Positions 28,032 through 37,278 of a DNA stretch of 64,000 bases are shown piece by piece; the first letter of the stretch is position 1; every line of letters starts with the position of its first letter. Below the pieces are notes generated by a model. The model was not told the origin of the DNA. It worked only from the letters and a program-made list of their open reading frames with translations, and made no database searches. The position numbers and the translations under genes are program-made. The stretch comes from Morganella morganii H1r (lineage in GTDB: Bacteria; Pseudomonadota; Gammaproteobacteria; Enterobacterales; Enterobacteriaceae): NCBI RefSeq assembly GCF_000633515.1, contig NZ_AYMP01000006.1, positions 186,001-250,000 on the forward strand. Reading direction: 5' to 3'.

Positions 28032-29010
28032 CGTCACCACCACCAATCACAATTTCACCGGTTTCCATCAGACGGCGGACAATCAGCAGAATGGATTTCT
28101 GTTCATTTTCAACCTGCGACATGCGCACCGGTGAGCGGGATTCCAGATCATCACGGACAATCTCAGCCGCACGGGTGGACATATTGCGCAGGAAGTGTTC
28201 GCGCAGCTCTTCGTTGCAGCCTTTCAGTGCAATAACCAGCGAGTCGTTGGAGACATCCTGGAGGATGCGCTGGATACTGCGGTTGTCCACTTCGATAAGG
28301 TTCTCGAACAGGAACATTTCGTCGATAATGCGTTGCGCCAGTTCGCCGTCGTAATCGCGCATTGCCCCGATAACACCTTCTTCCTGCTGACTTTTCATCA
28401 GGTTGATGATCTCGGCTGCGGTTCTCACGCCACCCATTTTGCTGCGCTTGAGGTTCTGGCCGTCCAGCAGATTGTTGAGAACTTCGGTCAGTTCCGCCAG
28501 TGCCGCAGGCTGGACACCACCAAAGGTGGCGATACGCAGCATAATGTCGTTGCGCTGGCGTTCGTCGAACAGTTCCAGCACATCGGCGGCCAGGTTGCGT
28601 TTTAAATGCACCAGGATGGTGGCGATAATCTGCGGATGTTCGTCGCGGATAATATCGGCCACGGTCTGCGGCTCCATATAGTTGAGGCTTTCGATCCCGG
28701 AGGCACTTTCGTGCTTCTCGAAGATATCTTCCAGCAGGCTGGCGGCACGGTCTTCACCCAGCGCCTTGACCAGCACGGAACGCAGATAATCATTGGTATT
28801 GATGTTTAGTGCCGCGTACTGAATCGCCGCTTCCTCAAACTCCGTCAGGACTTCCGCCAGCTCGGCATTGGAGACCTGACGCATGCTGGACACCGCCATA
28901 CTCAGCTGCTGAACTTCTTTATTGTTCAGGTGTTTAAAGACCTCGGCGGCCTGGTCTTCACCGAGCGTCATCAGCATGACGGCGCTCTTTTCTGTTCCGC
29001 TTAAATTCAT
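28018..29010 (-). CDS. fliG: FliG rotor / switch protein
   Basis: A 330-residue rotor protein that touches the stator MotA and sets rotation direction. Conserved middle and C-terminal motifs: [17 protein letters not shown] (EHPQ motif) and the charged torque helix region [24 protein letters not shown] 29010 ([17 protein letters not shown]) overlaps the fliF stop (ATGA) with AGGA upstream; the frame to 29028 is not needed. Confidence 0.97.
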   Translation of the reverse strand: MNLSGTEKSAVMLMTLGEDQAAEVFKHLNNKEVQQLSMAVSSMRQVSNAELAEVLTEFEEAAIQYAALNINTNDYLRSVLVKALGEDRAASLLEDIFEKHESASGIESLNYMEPQTVADIIRDEHPQIIATILVHLKRNLAADVLELFDERQRNDIMLRIATFGGVQPAALAELTEVLNNLLDGQNLKRSKMGGVRTAAEIINLMKSQQEEGVIGAMRDYDGELAQRIIDEMFLFENLIEVDNRSIQRILQDVSNDSLVIALKGCNEELREHFLRNMSTRAAEIVRDDLESRSPVRMSQVENEQKSILLIVRRLMETGEIVIGGGDDVYV

Positions 29011-30707
29011 TGTGCTTTTCCTAACCACTGACTGATAACCATTGCCACAACCTGCGGATCTTTATCCGCCATCTCACGGATACGCTGGCTCTGAATTTCG
29101 GCGCTGACTCGCTGACGGGTCAGGCGGCGGCGGGTTTTCTCGTCCATATCGTCACTGATAACCTCATCAGCCACGAGCGGGGTTTTCATCTGCGTTGCCT
29201 TAAACATACGGGCTTCCGCTTCCGCCTGCTGTGCTTTGCGGTAGCGCTGCCACTGCGGTCTGATACCTTTACGCCATAACAGCCAGCCCACCAGTAACAG
29301 CAGCAGGATCTTGCCGTACTCCAGTGCCTGCGCAATGATGACCGGGCTTGTGAAGAGCGACGGCTCTTCGGTCAGCTGACCTTCATCAGTAAAGCGGGAG
29401 TTGGTGATGCTCAGCGTGTCGCCGCGATCGGCGGAATAGCCCATTGCCTCACGGGTCAGCGCTTCAATCTCTTTGATCATCTCCGGCGGCAGCGGCTGCA
29501 TTTCCTCAGTACCGTCTTCTTTCTTCTGCGGCAGCCAGTTAATAATTACCGCGACAGAGAGACGGTCAACCACGCCAATCTGACGCTGGGTATGACTGAT
29601 TTTGCGATCCACTTCGTAGTTTGTGGTCTCATCACTCTGTGAATTAATATTGCTGTTGCGGTTATTATCGGCAGGGGATGCCGTTTTGTTATCTTTTGTA
29701 TCCGCTTTTGCTGTTTCAACAGGGGCGGAAGGGGCACTGACCGGCTGATTGGATAATGCCCCCGGTACACCGCCCGGGCCGCCGTTGCTGTTCTGCTGAC
29801 TCTGGCTGCTCTGTCGTGAGCGGACAGCGGCGGAATCCGGCTGCTGGTTTGGCTTGTATTCTTCAGCGGTCTGCTCGACTTTGGAGTAATCCACCTGCGC
29901 GGTTACCTGCGCCTGTACGTTGGTACGGCCGACCAGCGGCGCAAGCAGATCTTCAATACGCTGTTTAAGGCGGGCTTCTGTTTCCTGGGTCAGGCGCATC
30001 TGGGATGTGCTGACAGACTGCTGGCTGTTATCATTGTTTGTCAGCAGGCGTCCGGCCTGGTCAACAATAATGACGTTGGATGAGGTTAATCCGGATACAC
30101 TGCCGGAAACCATATGCACAATCGCGCTGATCTGGCCTTCATCCAGTGCGCGGCCCGGCAGCAATCCGACGGTGACGGAGGCGGTCGGTGATTTCTGCTC
30201 GCGGACAAATAGGGTCGGCTTCGGGATCGCCAGATGCACCCGCGCGGTCTGAACCGGGCTGAGTGATTCAATCGTGCGTGACAATTCCCCTTCGAGGGCG
30301 CGCTGATAGTTCACCTGCTCACTGAACTGACTGATACCGAACTGCTCTTTATCCAGCAGTTCAAAACCGGTGTTACCGCCTTTCGGCAGACCGGCCTGTG
30401 CCAGTTTCAGCCGCAGCTCATGCACTTTATCAGCAGGTACCAGAATGGCACTGCCGTTATCTGCGAGCTGGTAAGGCATATTCATCTGTGTCAGCTGGCT
30501 GACAATATCGCCGCCGTCTTTGGCACTCAGATTACTGAGCAGAACGCGGTAATCCGGGCTGCGCATCCAGAGGAACAACGCAACAATAACGGCGATTGCC
30601 GCCGCGCCCGCGACCATCAGCGGAACCTTCGGATCAGCCTTAATACGGTCAATAATCAGAGCGAATCCCTTTTTGGTCTCTCCGGTGTCTTGTGGTGCGG
30701 CACTCAT
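29007..30707 (-). CDS. fliF: FliF MS-ring protein
   Basis: A 566-residue inner-membrane ring protein on which the basal body is built. Two membrane helices (about residues 29-48 and 445-465) flank a large periplasmic region with ring-building motifs ([53 protein letters not shown]). The C-terminal tail ([23 protein letters not shown]) binds FliG. ATG 30707 (MSAAPQD) matches homologues; a second ATG two codons upstream (30713) is equally possible. Confidence 0.96.
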   Translation of the reverse strand: MSAAPQDTGETKKGFALIIDRIKADPKVPLMVAGAAAIAVIVALFLWMRSPDYRVLLSNLSAKDGGDIVSQLTQMNMPYQLADNGSAILVPADKVHELRLKLAQAGLPKGGNTGFELLDKEQFGISQFSEQVNYQRALEGELSRTIESLSPVQTARVHLAIPKPTLFVREQKSPTASVTVGLLPGRALDEGQISAIVHMVSGSVSGLTSSNVIIVDQAGRLLTNNDNSQQSVSTSQMRLTQETEARLKQRIEDLLAPLVGRTNVQAQVTAQVDYSKVEQTAEEYKPNQQPDSAAVRSRQSSQSQQNSNGGPGGVPGALSNQPVSAPSAPVETAKADTKDNKTASPADNNRNSNINSQSDETTNYEVDRKISHTQRQIGVVDRLSVAVIINWLPQKKEDGTEEMQPLPPEMIKEIEALTREAMGYSADRGDTLSITNSRFTDEGQLTEEPSLFTSPVIIAQALEYGKILLLLLVGWLLWRKGIRPQWQRYRKAQQAEAEARMFKATQMKTPLVADEVISDDMDEKTRRRLTRQRVSAEIQSQRIREMADKDPQVVAMVISQWLGKAQ

Positions 30708-30982
30708 AAACATTCCCTGCCTTGCTGATTTGACGGGTGAAAATAGTTTTGGCGAAACAACGTAATTTCCCTCTTTGTAACGTCACTTTTTTACGCTGCT
30801 ATTATTCCCCGCGGATAACCAATCTAATGACAGAATCAGCCCGTGATTTTGGTGTTATTTACGGGCTTCAAGTTAAAAAGGGTGTGTTAGGGTATGCAGG
30901 CAATAAGATGTGACCGGTGCCTTTTTCAGCAGAAAGCGGTTTCCGGGGGACACATTAATCCCTGTTAACGGAAGAAAAAAAC

Positions 30983-31294
30983 ATGACAATTCAGGCAATT
31001 GAGGGAGTCGTCTCCCAGCTGAATGTAACAGCAGCACAGGCAGCAAACCAGACCAGGCCGGTAGTTGATGCGCCGGGGTTTGGTGATCACCTGATCTCAG
31101 CAGTGAATGAGATCAATACCACCCGCATTAATTCCGCAAAAAAGGCGGAAGACTTTACACTCGGCAAAGCCGATATTTCCCTTAATGATGTCATGGTGGA
31201 TATGCAGAAAGCGAGCCTGAGCCTGCAAATGGGTATTCAGGTGCGTAATAAACTGGTGGCGGCGTATCAGGAAATTATGTCAATGCCGGTGTGA
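30983..31294 (+). CDS. fliE: FliE MS-ring/rod junction protein
   Basis: A 103-residue rod adapter joining the MS ring and proximal rod, the first protein exported. Conserved C-terminus: SLNDVMVDMQKASLSLQMGIQVRNKLVAAYQEIMSMPV. Starts at ATG with GGAAG upstream. Transcribed alone, divergent from fliF, with a 275-base gap between; no sigma-28 site is visible there. Confidence 0.97.
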   Translation: MTIQAIEGVVSQLNVTAAQAANQTRPVVDAPGFGDHLISAVNEINTTRINSAKKAEDFTLGKADISLNDVMVDMQKASLSLQMGIQVRNKLVAAYQEIMSMPV

Positions 31295-31432
31295 TGACTT
31301 AACAATTTGAAATTAAACGGATTTAATGGTTTTTTCTGTTATCAGGGGACACATACGGGGCAGTATTTGTGTCGCTATGAATGCGGAATTTGCCGGAATA
31401 ACGTGTGGTTTTTGTTATAGGGATAAATAAAG

Positions 31433-31464
31433 AGAGCGGGGGCACTTCAAATCCCGCTCTTTTT
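31433..31464. terminator. Bidirectional terminator between fliE and the lipoprotein gene
   Basis: 8-bp stem AGAGCGGG/CCCGCTCT (31433-31440 with 31453-31460) followed by five T on the plus strand and a mixed T-rich stretch on the minus strand. It ends both fliE and the convergent lipoprotein transcript. Confidence 0.8.
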
Positions 31465-31471
31465 GATTGGT

Positions 31472-31975
31472 TTATTTATGATTTTTACGGTAGTAAGTCC
31501 ATTCTTCAACCCGTTCACCACCCGGTAAATTGCAGTAACCGGTCCAGCCTGATTCTGCTTTCACGATTTCTGTTTTACCGCCGGATTGTTCACAATATAC
31601 CGATGCCGGGTTTGCCATGCCAATTTTTGCCTCTTTCGCCGGTACCAGATCTTTATTCAGTACGGAGATTAACTGATAACGGATATTGGGTGCATCGGCA
31701 GGCGGATTCGGAATATGGGTGGTTTTGACGGATACCCGGTACCGGTACCCCGGTTCGTACGTAAAACCGTCAATATTCTGATAAAAGAATTCCCAGTCTG
31801 CCTCCGGAGATTCTTTTATTTTCATGCACTTCATCGGTGCGACACCTGTGCAGTCGGCCAGCTCAGAATCGATGTAAAGTGTTTTGGTATTATCCGTTGC
31901 CGGTGTTGTCAGGGTATTCTGACTGCATCCTGCCATTAATAAGAAGAGCGGAGCAATAATATAGGCTGATTTCAT
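31472..31975 (-). CDS. Lipoprotein with DUF4377 and DUF333 domains
   Basis: A 167-residue lipoprotein. The signal peptide ends in the lipobox LMAGC (Cys17). Residues about 34-108 match the DUF4377 pattern (CTGVAPMKCMKIKESPEADWEFFYQNIDGF; YEPGYRYRVSVK). Residues about 118-163 match the small DUF333 domain (MANPASVYCEQSGGKTEIV ... YCNLPGGERVEEW), found in enteric outer-membrane lipoproteins. Four Cys in the mature part could pair. Function unknown; no visible link to flagella. Confidence 0.82.
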   Translation of the reverse strand: MKSAYIIAPLFLLMAGCSQNTLTTPATDNTKTLYIDSELADCTGVAPMKCMKIKESPEADWEFFYQNIDGFTYEPGYRYRVSVKTTHIPNPPADAPNIRYQLISVLNKDLVPAKEAKIGMANPASVYCEQSGGKTEIVKAESGWTGYCNLPGGERVEEWTYYRKNHK

Positions 31976-32085
31976 CAGTTGTCCTTAATGGGATATTAAA
32001 ATGGTGTATTTTTACTCTGTTTATGACAGCATAAAAACAGAATCAGTTCCGTATAGGCGCTTTTTTATCTGTAAAAAGAGTACAA

Positions 32086-32439
32086 ATGAAGAGATATAAA
32101 ACATCAGTGACAAGTGTGATAATCCTGGCCGGTTTTTATTTCCGGGTATGGCTGTATACAACAACCGGAATGGTACTGATAAACCGGATAAATAATAACC
32201 TGCGGGAACCGCCGGTTTCCGCTGATTTTTGGGATTCGTTATATCTGGTCAGTAAATTTCTGCTGGTCATTCTGCTGCTGATATTGTCGGCGGATCTGTT
32301 CCGTGTTTACCGCAATATCCGGCGTAACCCGGTAATAACCGCACCACGGTCCCGTTTTTATCTGATGGCTGCCGCACTGGCAGGCGGAGTGGCTATTTTT
32401 CTGCTGACCGTCAGTTATTGGTATCCGTTCTCTGTATAA
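32086..32439 (+). CDS. Small hypothetical membrane protein
   Basis: A 117-residue protein with three predicted membrane segments (about residues 8-30, 51-69 and 89-112) and a basic loop (RVYRNIRRNPVITAPRSR) after the second. I do not recognise a family. Only a weak AGAG ribosome-binding site precedes the ATG. It sits between the lipoprotein and crcB genes; composition is like its neighbours in this insert. Confidence 0.55.
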   Translation: MKRYKTSVTSVIILAGFYFRVWLYTTTGMVLINRINNNLREPPVSADFWDSLYLVSKFLLVILLLILSADLFRVYRNIRRNPVITAPRSRFYLMAAALAGGVAIFLLTVSYWYPFSV

Positions 32440-32601
32440 TCACAGAATATTACAGGGCATAACCTGTAACCGGACTTCCGATCCGGTATCTTTGTACAAA
32501 TTCAGCCGGTTTCATTCCGCTAATTGTGAAATAAAGAGAGAGGATCTACACTACCCGCGGTACGTATTTCTCCCGGCAAGGATATTTACAGGTGAGGCTA
32601 T

Positions 32602-32982
32602 ATGACAGCAATTGATATTTTCTGGGTCGGTATCGGCGGCGGCAGTGGTTCATTACTGCGCTGGTGGGTCGGTAAACTGACAGGTGAACGTTATCACGGC
32701 CATTTTCCGCTGGGTACATTTATCATTAATGTCTCCGGAGCTTTTATTATCGGTTTTTTAAGCACACTATTTGTTATTGACTGGCATGACCGTTTCGGTT
32801 CATTCCTGCATGCAGCGGTTCTGACCGGTATTCTCGGCGGTTACACCACATTCAACAGTATGCAGCTTGACGCGGCAAAACTGGTGAATTCAAAACAGCG
32901 GATGCTGGCTTTCGGGTATTTGCTTATCTCTGTTGTGGCCGGTCTGGCAGCCGCCGCACTGGGTGTCTGGCTGGCGGCATAA
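32602..32982 (+). CDS. crcB: Fluoride channel subunit 1 (CrcB/FluC family)
   Basis: A 126-residue four-helix membrane protein of the fluoride exporter family. Family marks: GGGSGSLLRW in helix 1, PLGTFIINVSGAFIIGF in helix 2, and GGYTTFNSM in helix 3. The second Phe of the usual TTFSTF box is Met here, so one half of the pore lining is lost. Positive residues lie in loops 1 (RWWVGKLTGERYH) and 3 (KLVNSKQR), predicting both termini outside. Ten bases before a second fluC gene. No fluoride riboswitch recognised upstream. Confidence 0.92.
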   Translation: MTAIDIFWVGIGGGSGSLLRWWVGKLTGERYHGHFPLGTFIINVSGAFIIGFLSTLFVIDWHDRFGSFLHAAVLTGILGGYTTFNSMQLDAAKLVNSKQRMLAFGYLLISVVAGLAAAALGVWLAA

Positions 32983-32992
32983 GGATAACAAT

Positions 32993-33391
32993 ATGAATAT
33001 GGTGATTCTTATTTTTATTGGCGGAGCCTTCGGTGCAATCTGCCGCGAATTACTGATGCTTGGTGTGCCGTCCCTGAGTGACGGGTTCCCGCTTGATATT
33101 CTGGCGGCCAATATTATTGCGTCATTCCTGCTGGGAATAACGGCAGCATTATTACAGCGCAACCGGATTAATCAGTATGTCAATGCGCTGGTGGCAACCG
33201 GTATTATGGGCGGGTTATCCACGTTCAGCAGTTTTGTGTACGGAACCTTTGAAATTATGTCATCCCCGGCATTACTGGGTACAGGAATAACGTATCTGCT
33301 GGTCAGTGTGATCGGCGGATTTGCAGCGGTTATGGCGGGGTTATATCTGGGAAATTGTGTGAAACCCGGTGTAAAAGATATTGCCGGATAG
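32993..33391 (+). CDS. crcB: Fluoride channel subunit 2 (CrcB/FluC family)
   Basis: A 132-residue four-helix FluC paralogue: GGAFGAICRE in helix 1, AANIIASFLLG in helix 2 and an intact double-Phe box GGLSTFSSF in helix 3. The helix 2 motif lacks the GT of subunit 1. Positive residues lie in loop 2 (LQRNRINQY) and the C-terminus, predicting the opposite membrane orientation to subunit 1. ATG 32993 is used because AAGGA precedes it; the longer frame lies inside the first gene. Probably forms a heterodimer with subunit 1. Confidence 0.92.
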   Translation: MNMVILIFIGGAFGAICRELLMLGVPSLSDGFPLDILAANIIASFLLGITAALLQRNRINQYVNALVATGIMGGLSTFSSFVYGTFEIMSSPALLGTGITYLLVSVIGGFAAVMAGLYLGNCVKPGVKDIAG

Positions 33392-33434
33392 CAAAAAGTT
33401 CCGGCCGGGCAGAGAACGACTGTCCGGCCGGAAC
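33391..33434 (-). terminator. Terminator after fliDST (inverted repeat, possibly bidirectional)
   Basis: Perfect 11-bp arms GTTCCGGCCGG (33398-33408) and CCGGCCGGAAC (33424-33434). On the minus strand five T follow directly, fitting the end of fliT; on the plus strand the T run is 12 bases further, so it may also end the fluC pair. Confidence 0.8.
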
Positions 33435-33485
33435 AGATCAGGCCATTTTTTCATTATTTTAAAACACCGCGCTGATCAGAAAAAC

Positions 33486-33875
33486 TTATTCTACTGGTTT
33501 AATATTAATCGAATAATCCGGGTCACTGAATTGCCCGTAACTTTTATTAATCACCCGTTGTTGGTCAAGCTGTTTTATTTCTTTACTCAGAAAGTTGAGG
33601 TGATCCTGTAAACAGATTTTTGTTACCCGTTCATTTTCAATGATAGCCTGCAGTATTTCCACCAGTTCGCCGGTGACCGGCTGTTCTTTTTCCAGTTCAT
33701 GAGATAACTGTGTCAGGTGTTCAACCGCGCAAACATAATCAGTTTCACGGGCAATCAAATCATCCCATTCACTGTTTCTGGCCAGGGTAACGAGTTCTTC
33801 ACTCAGTGTCAGTACATGTTGATATATATCGTGTAAATTGATGGTTGTTTGAATACTCACCTGATTATCTTTCAT
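33486..33875 (-). CDS. fliT: FliT export chaperone / FlhDC antagonist
   Basis: A 129-residue helical protein in the FliT position (fliD-fliS-fliT). FliT is the chaperone of the filament cap FliD and, when free, inhibits FlhDC. Sequence is weakly conserved in the family; placement and helical pattern (LEKEQPVTGELVEILQAIIENERVTKICLQDHLNFLSKEI) support it. The start is uncertain: ATG 33875 (MKDNQVS) or 33881. It overlaps the end of fliS. Confidence 0.85.
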   Translation of the reverse strand: MKDNQVSIQTTINLHDIYQHVLTLSEELVTLARNSEWDDLIARETDYVCAVEHLTQLSHELEKEQPVTGELVEILQAIIENERVTKICLQDHLNFLSKEIKQLDQQRVINKSYGQFSDPDYSINIKPVE

Positions 33876-34263
33876 CCACATTTGCCCCGATTTGTTGCCA
33901 TGTTGCCGCGAGATCGGAGAGCAGTTGATAGACCTCTTTTACGTAGGTCACGTTATTGTCGATATTTGCGTTGAGTAACCGCATAATCATATAGTCATAC
34001 AGGGAGGCCAGATTATGCGCCAGCTCACCGCCGGCATCATAATCCAGAGCCTGTTTCAGACCATTCTCAATAATATTAATGGCCTTCGACAGCTCATTAC
34101 CCTTGGCGGCAATATCATGTTGTTCCATAAAGATTTCGCTGCGGCGAAGGGCGCTGAGCGCCCCGTTAAACAAAATCCGGATCAACTGATAAGGCGAGGC
34201 ATTGGTAATTTCGCTTTCAAGATTAACCTGCTGGTAAGCCTGATTTGCCTTGCGCTGATACAT
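33865..34263 (-). CDS. fliS: FliS flagellin export chaperone
   Basis: A 132-residue four-helix chaperone that binds flagellin's C-terminus and prevents early polymerisation. Typical N-terminus YQRKANQAYQQVNLESEITNASPYQLIRILFNGALSALRRSE-like and GGELAHNLASLYDYMIMRLLNANI. Five bases after fliD. Confidence 0.95.
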   Translation of the reverse strand: MYQRKANQAYQQVNLESEITNASPYQLIRILFNGALSALRRSEIFMEQHDIAAKGNELSKAINIIENGLKQALDYDAGGELAHNLASLYDYMIMRLLNANIDNNVTYVKEVYQLLSDLAATWQQIGANVDER

Positions 34264-34268
34264 TATTT

Positions 34269-35690
34269 TTAACCTAACATTCTGCCGAGTGCTTGTGTGG
34301 TGCCACTCAGGGAGTTCATCATTTTGTCCAGATTCTGGAACTGACGGCGATACAGATCCATGGTGTTTTCGATCTGTTTATTTGTTTGTTCGATACGTTT
34401 ATCGATACCTTTTTTCTTTTTCTCCAGGCCGTCGGTCGCGTTATGAATCGTACCTTCACGGCTGTCTAATGTCTTTTTCAGGTAATTAAAGTTCTCGGTG
34501 GCAAAACCGGTCTCTTTTCCGTCACCGGCAAAGAACTCTTTGACACTGGAGCCATTCTCTTTCAGTGCTTTATCCAGCACTTTGTCATCTATTTCCAGGG
34601 TACCGTCTGTTTTTTGCTTAATACCCATCTTGTTCATGGTGTTAATTTCACCATTGCCGTTAGGTGTTCTGATCTGCGCCCGGATAGTATTCTGAATACC
34701 GCGCAGAGTAGAATCACCAATCAGCGGGCCATTACTTTTATCAGCAGCCTGGCCTTTTTCAGTCTGGGTATATTTGGTCAGATCCTTGCAGAGTTTCTGA
34801 TACTCGTTATAGGCATCCACCCATTCTTTAATTTTCTTTTTCGCCGGTTCACTGTCAGACGTCACAGATAAATGTTCTTCTTTGCCGTTTTCACTCTCTT
34901 TTTTCAGTGTCAGGGTCAGGCCCGGGAATTTATCTTTAATGGTATTGGTCTGCTCTTCGAAATCAAAACCGTTAATGGTGAATTTTGAGTTCTGCGGTGC
35001 AACTTTTTCAACCATTGCACTTTTCGACGTATCTAATTTACCGGATGCGTCATATTCAACATGCAGAATATCGTCCAGTTTCTGATCACCCTGAACACTG
35101 ACGGAAATATGACTTTCAGTCCCTTCCGTTTTTGAAGACATGGACAGGGTATATTTGCCATCACCGGTTTTTATTACCGCTGCAGTGACACCTTTATCTG
35201 CTTTATTAATCGCATCTGCGATTTCAATTAATGACGTATGATCTCTATCCAGTTTAATACTGAAAGTTTTCTTCGGATCACTGCCGTCACCCTGCGTAAT
35301 GGTGATTGTCCGTTCATCACTGTTACTCCCCAGATTGGCTGTATTGCTGTCCTGGCCTTTGGTGGCAATAGTCTGGGATTTGGCTAATTGCTCTACTTTA
35401 ACGTCGTAAACGCCGGGAACCGCTTTGCCGTCAGTCGTGACATCAAAACTTTTATACTCACCGCTGACTTTGGTGGTGCTGATATCTTCGTATTTCTTCA
35501 GACCTTCAGACGCGGATTTTAATTTTTCCAGTGAAGCCTGTAATTTACCGAATGCGCTAATTTGTGCATCACACGCTGTTTTTTGGGCAGTTAATGGCTC
35601 CAGACGGCGCATTTCTGCTTTCTCCAGCATGTCCAGCTGCTGATTAAGATCCATTCCGGCGCCAACGCCTAACGATGCTATGCCTGCCAT
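34269..35690 (-). CDS. fliD: FliD filament cap protein
   Basis: A 473-residue cap protein (HAP2) under which flagellin polymerises. N-terminal MAGIASLGVGAGMDLNQQLDMLEKAEMRRLEPL-like and C-terminal RRQFQNLDKMMNSLSGTTQALGRMLG are the coiled-coil ends; the middle is variable. Length matches E. coli (468). Transcribed with fliS and fliT from a sigma-28 promoter just upstream. Confidence 0.95.
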   Translation of the reverse strand: MAGIASLGVGAGMDLNQQLDMLEKAEMRRLEPLTAQKTACDAQISAFGKLQASLEKLKSASEGLKKYEDISTTKVSGEYKSFDVTTDGKAVPGVYDVKVEQLAKSQTIATKGQDSNTANLGSNSDERTITITQGDGSDPKKTFSIKLDRDHTSLIEIADAINKADKGVTAAVIKTGDGKYTLSMSSKTEGTESHISVSVQGDQKLDDILHVEYDASGKLDTSKSAMVEKVAPQNSKFTINGFDFEEQTNTIKDKFPGLTLTLKKESENGKEEHLSVTSDSEPAKKKIKEWVDAYNEYQKLCKDLTKYTQTEKGQAADKSNGPLIGDSTLRGIQNTIRAQIRTPNGNGEINTMNKMGIKQKTDGTLEIDDKVLDKALKENGSSVKEFFAGDGKETGFATENFNYLKKTLDSREGTIHNATDGLEKKKKGIDKRIEQTNKQIENTMDLYRRQFQNLDKMMNSLSGTTQALGRMLG

Positions 35691-35723
35691 GTATTTCTCC
35701 TGAATTTAATTGGTTTTACATAG

Positions 35724-35750
35724 TTATCGGTTGGCAGCGGAAGAATTTTA
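35724..35750 (-). promoter_or_regulatory. Sigma-28 promoter of fliDST
   Basis: On the minus strand TAAA (35747-35750), 15 bases, ACCGATAA (35724-35731): one mismatch in the -10 element, 33 bases before the fliD ATG. Confidence 0.85.
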
Positions 35751-35902
35751 GCGTTAACAGCAAAAAATGATGGGCGGAGTTGCGCAGGGAAAGCAGGGTT
35801 ATTGTCATCATTAAGATAAGGAAACAAAAAAGCGTCCGGGGGACAGCAAGTTGGTTACAAAACGCACAGAATACGTTGCCCGGATAAATATGCCTGATAT
35901 TG

Positions 35903-36540
35903 ATAATATGGCGGCGTTTTGTCTGTAAATAAAGTGAATTATCCCCCGTTAACAGTATTATCCCGCAGCGGCGGCAAGAAATAATTCACATTATTTTATA
36001 CAAAAAAAGGAAATATCATTATGGCACAAGTTATTAATACCAATGTTCTGTCACTGGTTACCCAGAATAATTTAAACCGTTCACAGGGTGCATTAGGCAC
36101 CGCGATTGAGCGTCTTTCTTCAGGCTTCCGTATTAACAGTGCAAAAGATGATGCCGCCGGTCAGGCGATTGCCAACCGTTTTACCGCTAACGTCAAAGGT
36201 CTGACTCAGGCTTCCCGTAATGCCAGCGACGGTATTTCCCTGGCGCAGGTCACAGAAGGCGCGGTCAATGAAATTAATGACAATATCCAGCGTATCCGTG
36301 AACTGACGGTACAGGCACAAAACGGTACAAACTCTGAAAGCGATATCAACTCTATTCAAGAGGAAGTTGATCAGCGCATGAAAGAGATTGATCGTATTTC
36401 AGAGCAGACCCAGTTTAACGGTATTAAAGTGCTGTCCGGCGATAACAAAATGACTTTCCAGGTCGGCACCAATGACGGTGAAACCATTAATATCGACCTG
36501 AAGAAAGTGGATCGCGAAGCGCTGGGTCTGGACAAACTGG
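35903..36540 (+). repeat. Flagellin direct repeat, copy 1 (promoter, leader and 5' coding part of fliC1)
   Basis: Nearly identical to 37279-37916 at a constant offset of 1376 bases. It covers the sigma-28 promoter, the leader and about the first 173 codons. A matching 3' repeat (about 36900-37169 with 38275-38542) covers the last 90 codons. Only the central third differs between the two genes. Confidence 0.88.
35926..35952 (+). promoter_or_regulatory. Sigma-28 promoter of flagellin gene 1 (variant -10)
   Basis: TAAA (35926-35929), 15 bases, CCCGTTAA (35945-35952). The -10 differs from GCCGATAA at two positions. The same form occurs before flagellin gene 2. It lies 68 bases before the ATG. 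Confidence 0.72.
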
Positions 36541-37169
36541 ATATTGCAGAGGGCACGAAGAATTATGTGTGGGATGGTGGTGCCATTAATCTCGCTGACT
36601 TCAAGGACAGTGCTAATGCGCCTGCTACAGTAGCAACAGTCGACGCACCGGATGGCATGAAATGGAAAACTGCACCGGGAGCAGCGAGTATTCATGCAGT
36701 GAAAGATGAAAATGGTCAGGTTGTCAAAGATAAATACTATGTTGTTGGTAAGGTTGATGACGGCTCTGCCGGCGGGAAAGATGTCAAGCTGGAAGTCACA
36801 CTCGATAAAACAGAAGATGTCGGTGGTGTGATTACCGCGAAGTTTAAAGCAACCACTAAAGATGTTGAAGTGCTGGCTGCCGGTACGAAAGCACCCGCAG
36901 GCCCGCTGGGGACTCTGGATAAAGCGTTGTCAAAAATTGACAGTCAGCGCAGTCAGCTGGGTGCATTCCAGAACCGGATGCAGTCCACTATCAATAACCT
37001 GAACAACTCGGTGAACAACCTGAGCGCAGCACGCAGCCGTATTCAGGACGCGGATTTCGCAACAGAGGTTTCTAATATGAGCCGTGGTCAGATTCTGCAA
37101 AATGCGGGTACTGCCGTACTGGCGCAGGCAAATCAGGTACCGCAGTCAGTACTGCGCTTACTGGGTTAA
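36021..37169 (+). CDS. fliC: Flagellin 1
   Basis: A 382-residue flagellin, filament subunit. Conserved ends: [22 protein letters not shown] at the start and the C-terminal coiled coil ending [14 protein letters not shown]. The centre (about residues 176-290) is the exposed, variable domain. Residues 1-175 and the last 90 are almost the same as in flagellin 2, at DNA level too, so the pair arose by recent duplication or is kept alike by gene conversion. AAAGGAAATATCATT precedes the ATG. No Cys seen. Confidence 0.96.
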   Translation: MAQVINTNVLSLVTQNNLNRSQGALGTAIERLSSGFRINSAKDDAAGQAIANRFTANVKGLTQASRNASDGISLAQVTEGAVNEINDNIQRIRELTVQAQNGTNSESDINSIQEEVDQRMKEIDRISEQTQFNGIKVLSGDNKMTFQVGTNDGETINIDLKKVDREALGLDKLDIAEGTKNYVWDGGAINLADFKDSANAPATVATVDAPDGMKWKTAPGAASIHAVKDENGQVVKDKYYVVGKVDDGSAGGKDVKLEVTLDKTEDVGGVITAKFKATTKDVEVLAAGTKAPAGPLGTLDKALSKIDSQRSQLGAFQNRMQSTINNLNNSVNNLSAARSRIQDADFATEVSNMSRGQILQNAGTAVLAQANQVPQSVLRLLG

Positions 37170-37214
37170 TAATATAACGCTATATATCAGGTCATTCCTC
37201 TGTTTTATGTTTTT

Positions 37215-37241
37215 GCCGGAACGTCAGTTCCGGCTTTTTTT
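37215..37241 (+). terminator. Terminator of flagellin gene 1
   Basis: Perfect 8-bp stem GCCGGAAC/GTTCCGGC (37215-37222 with 37227-37234), loop GTCA, seven T. Confidence 0.95.
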
Positions 37242-37278
37242 GTACAGGGGAGTTATTGGAATAAAATGTCAGAAATTA

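Noticed and set aside
32440-32601. Possible fluoride riboswitch before the fluC pair
   Set aside because: I looked for the conserved crcB-motif pattern on the plus strand and did not find its core; the leader has only short, unconvincing hairpins.
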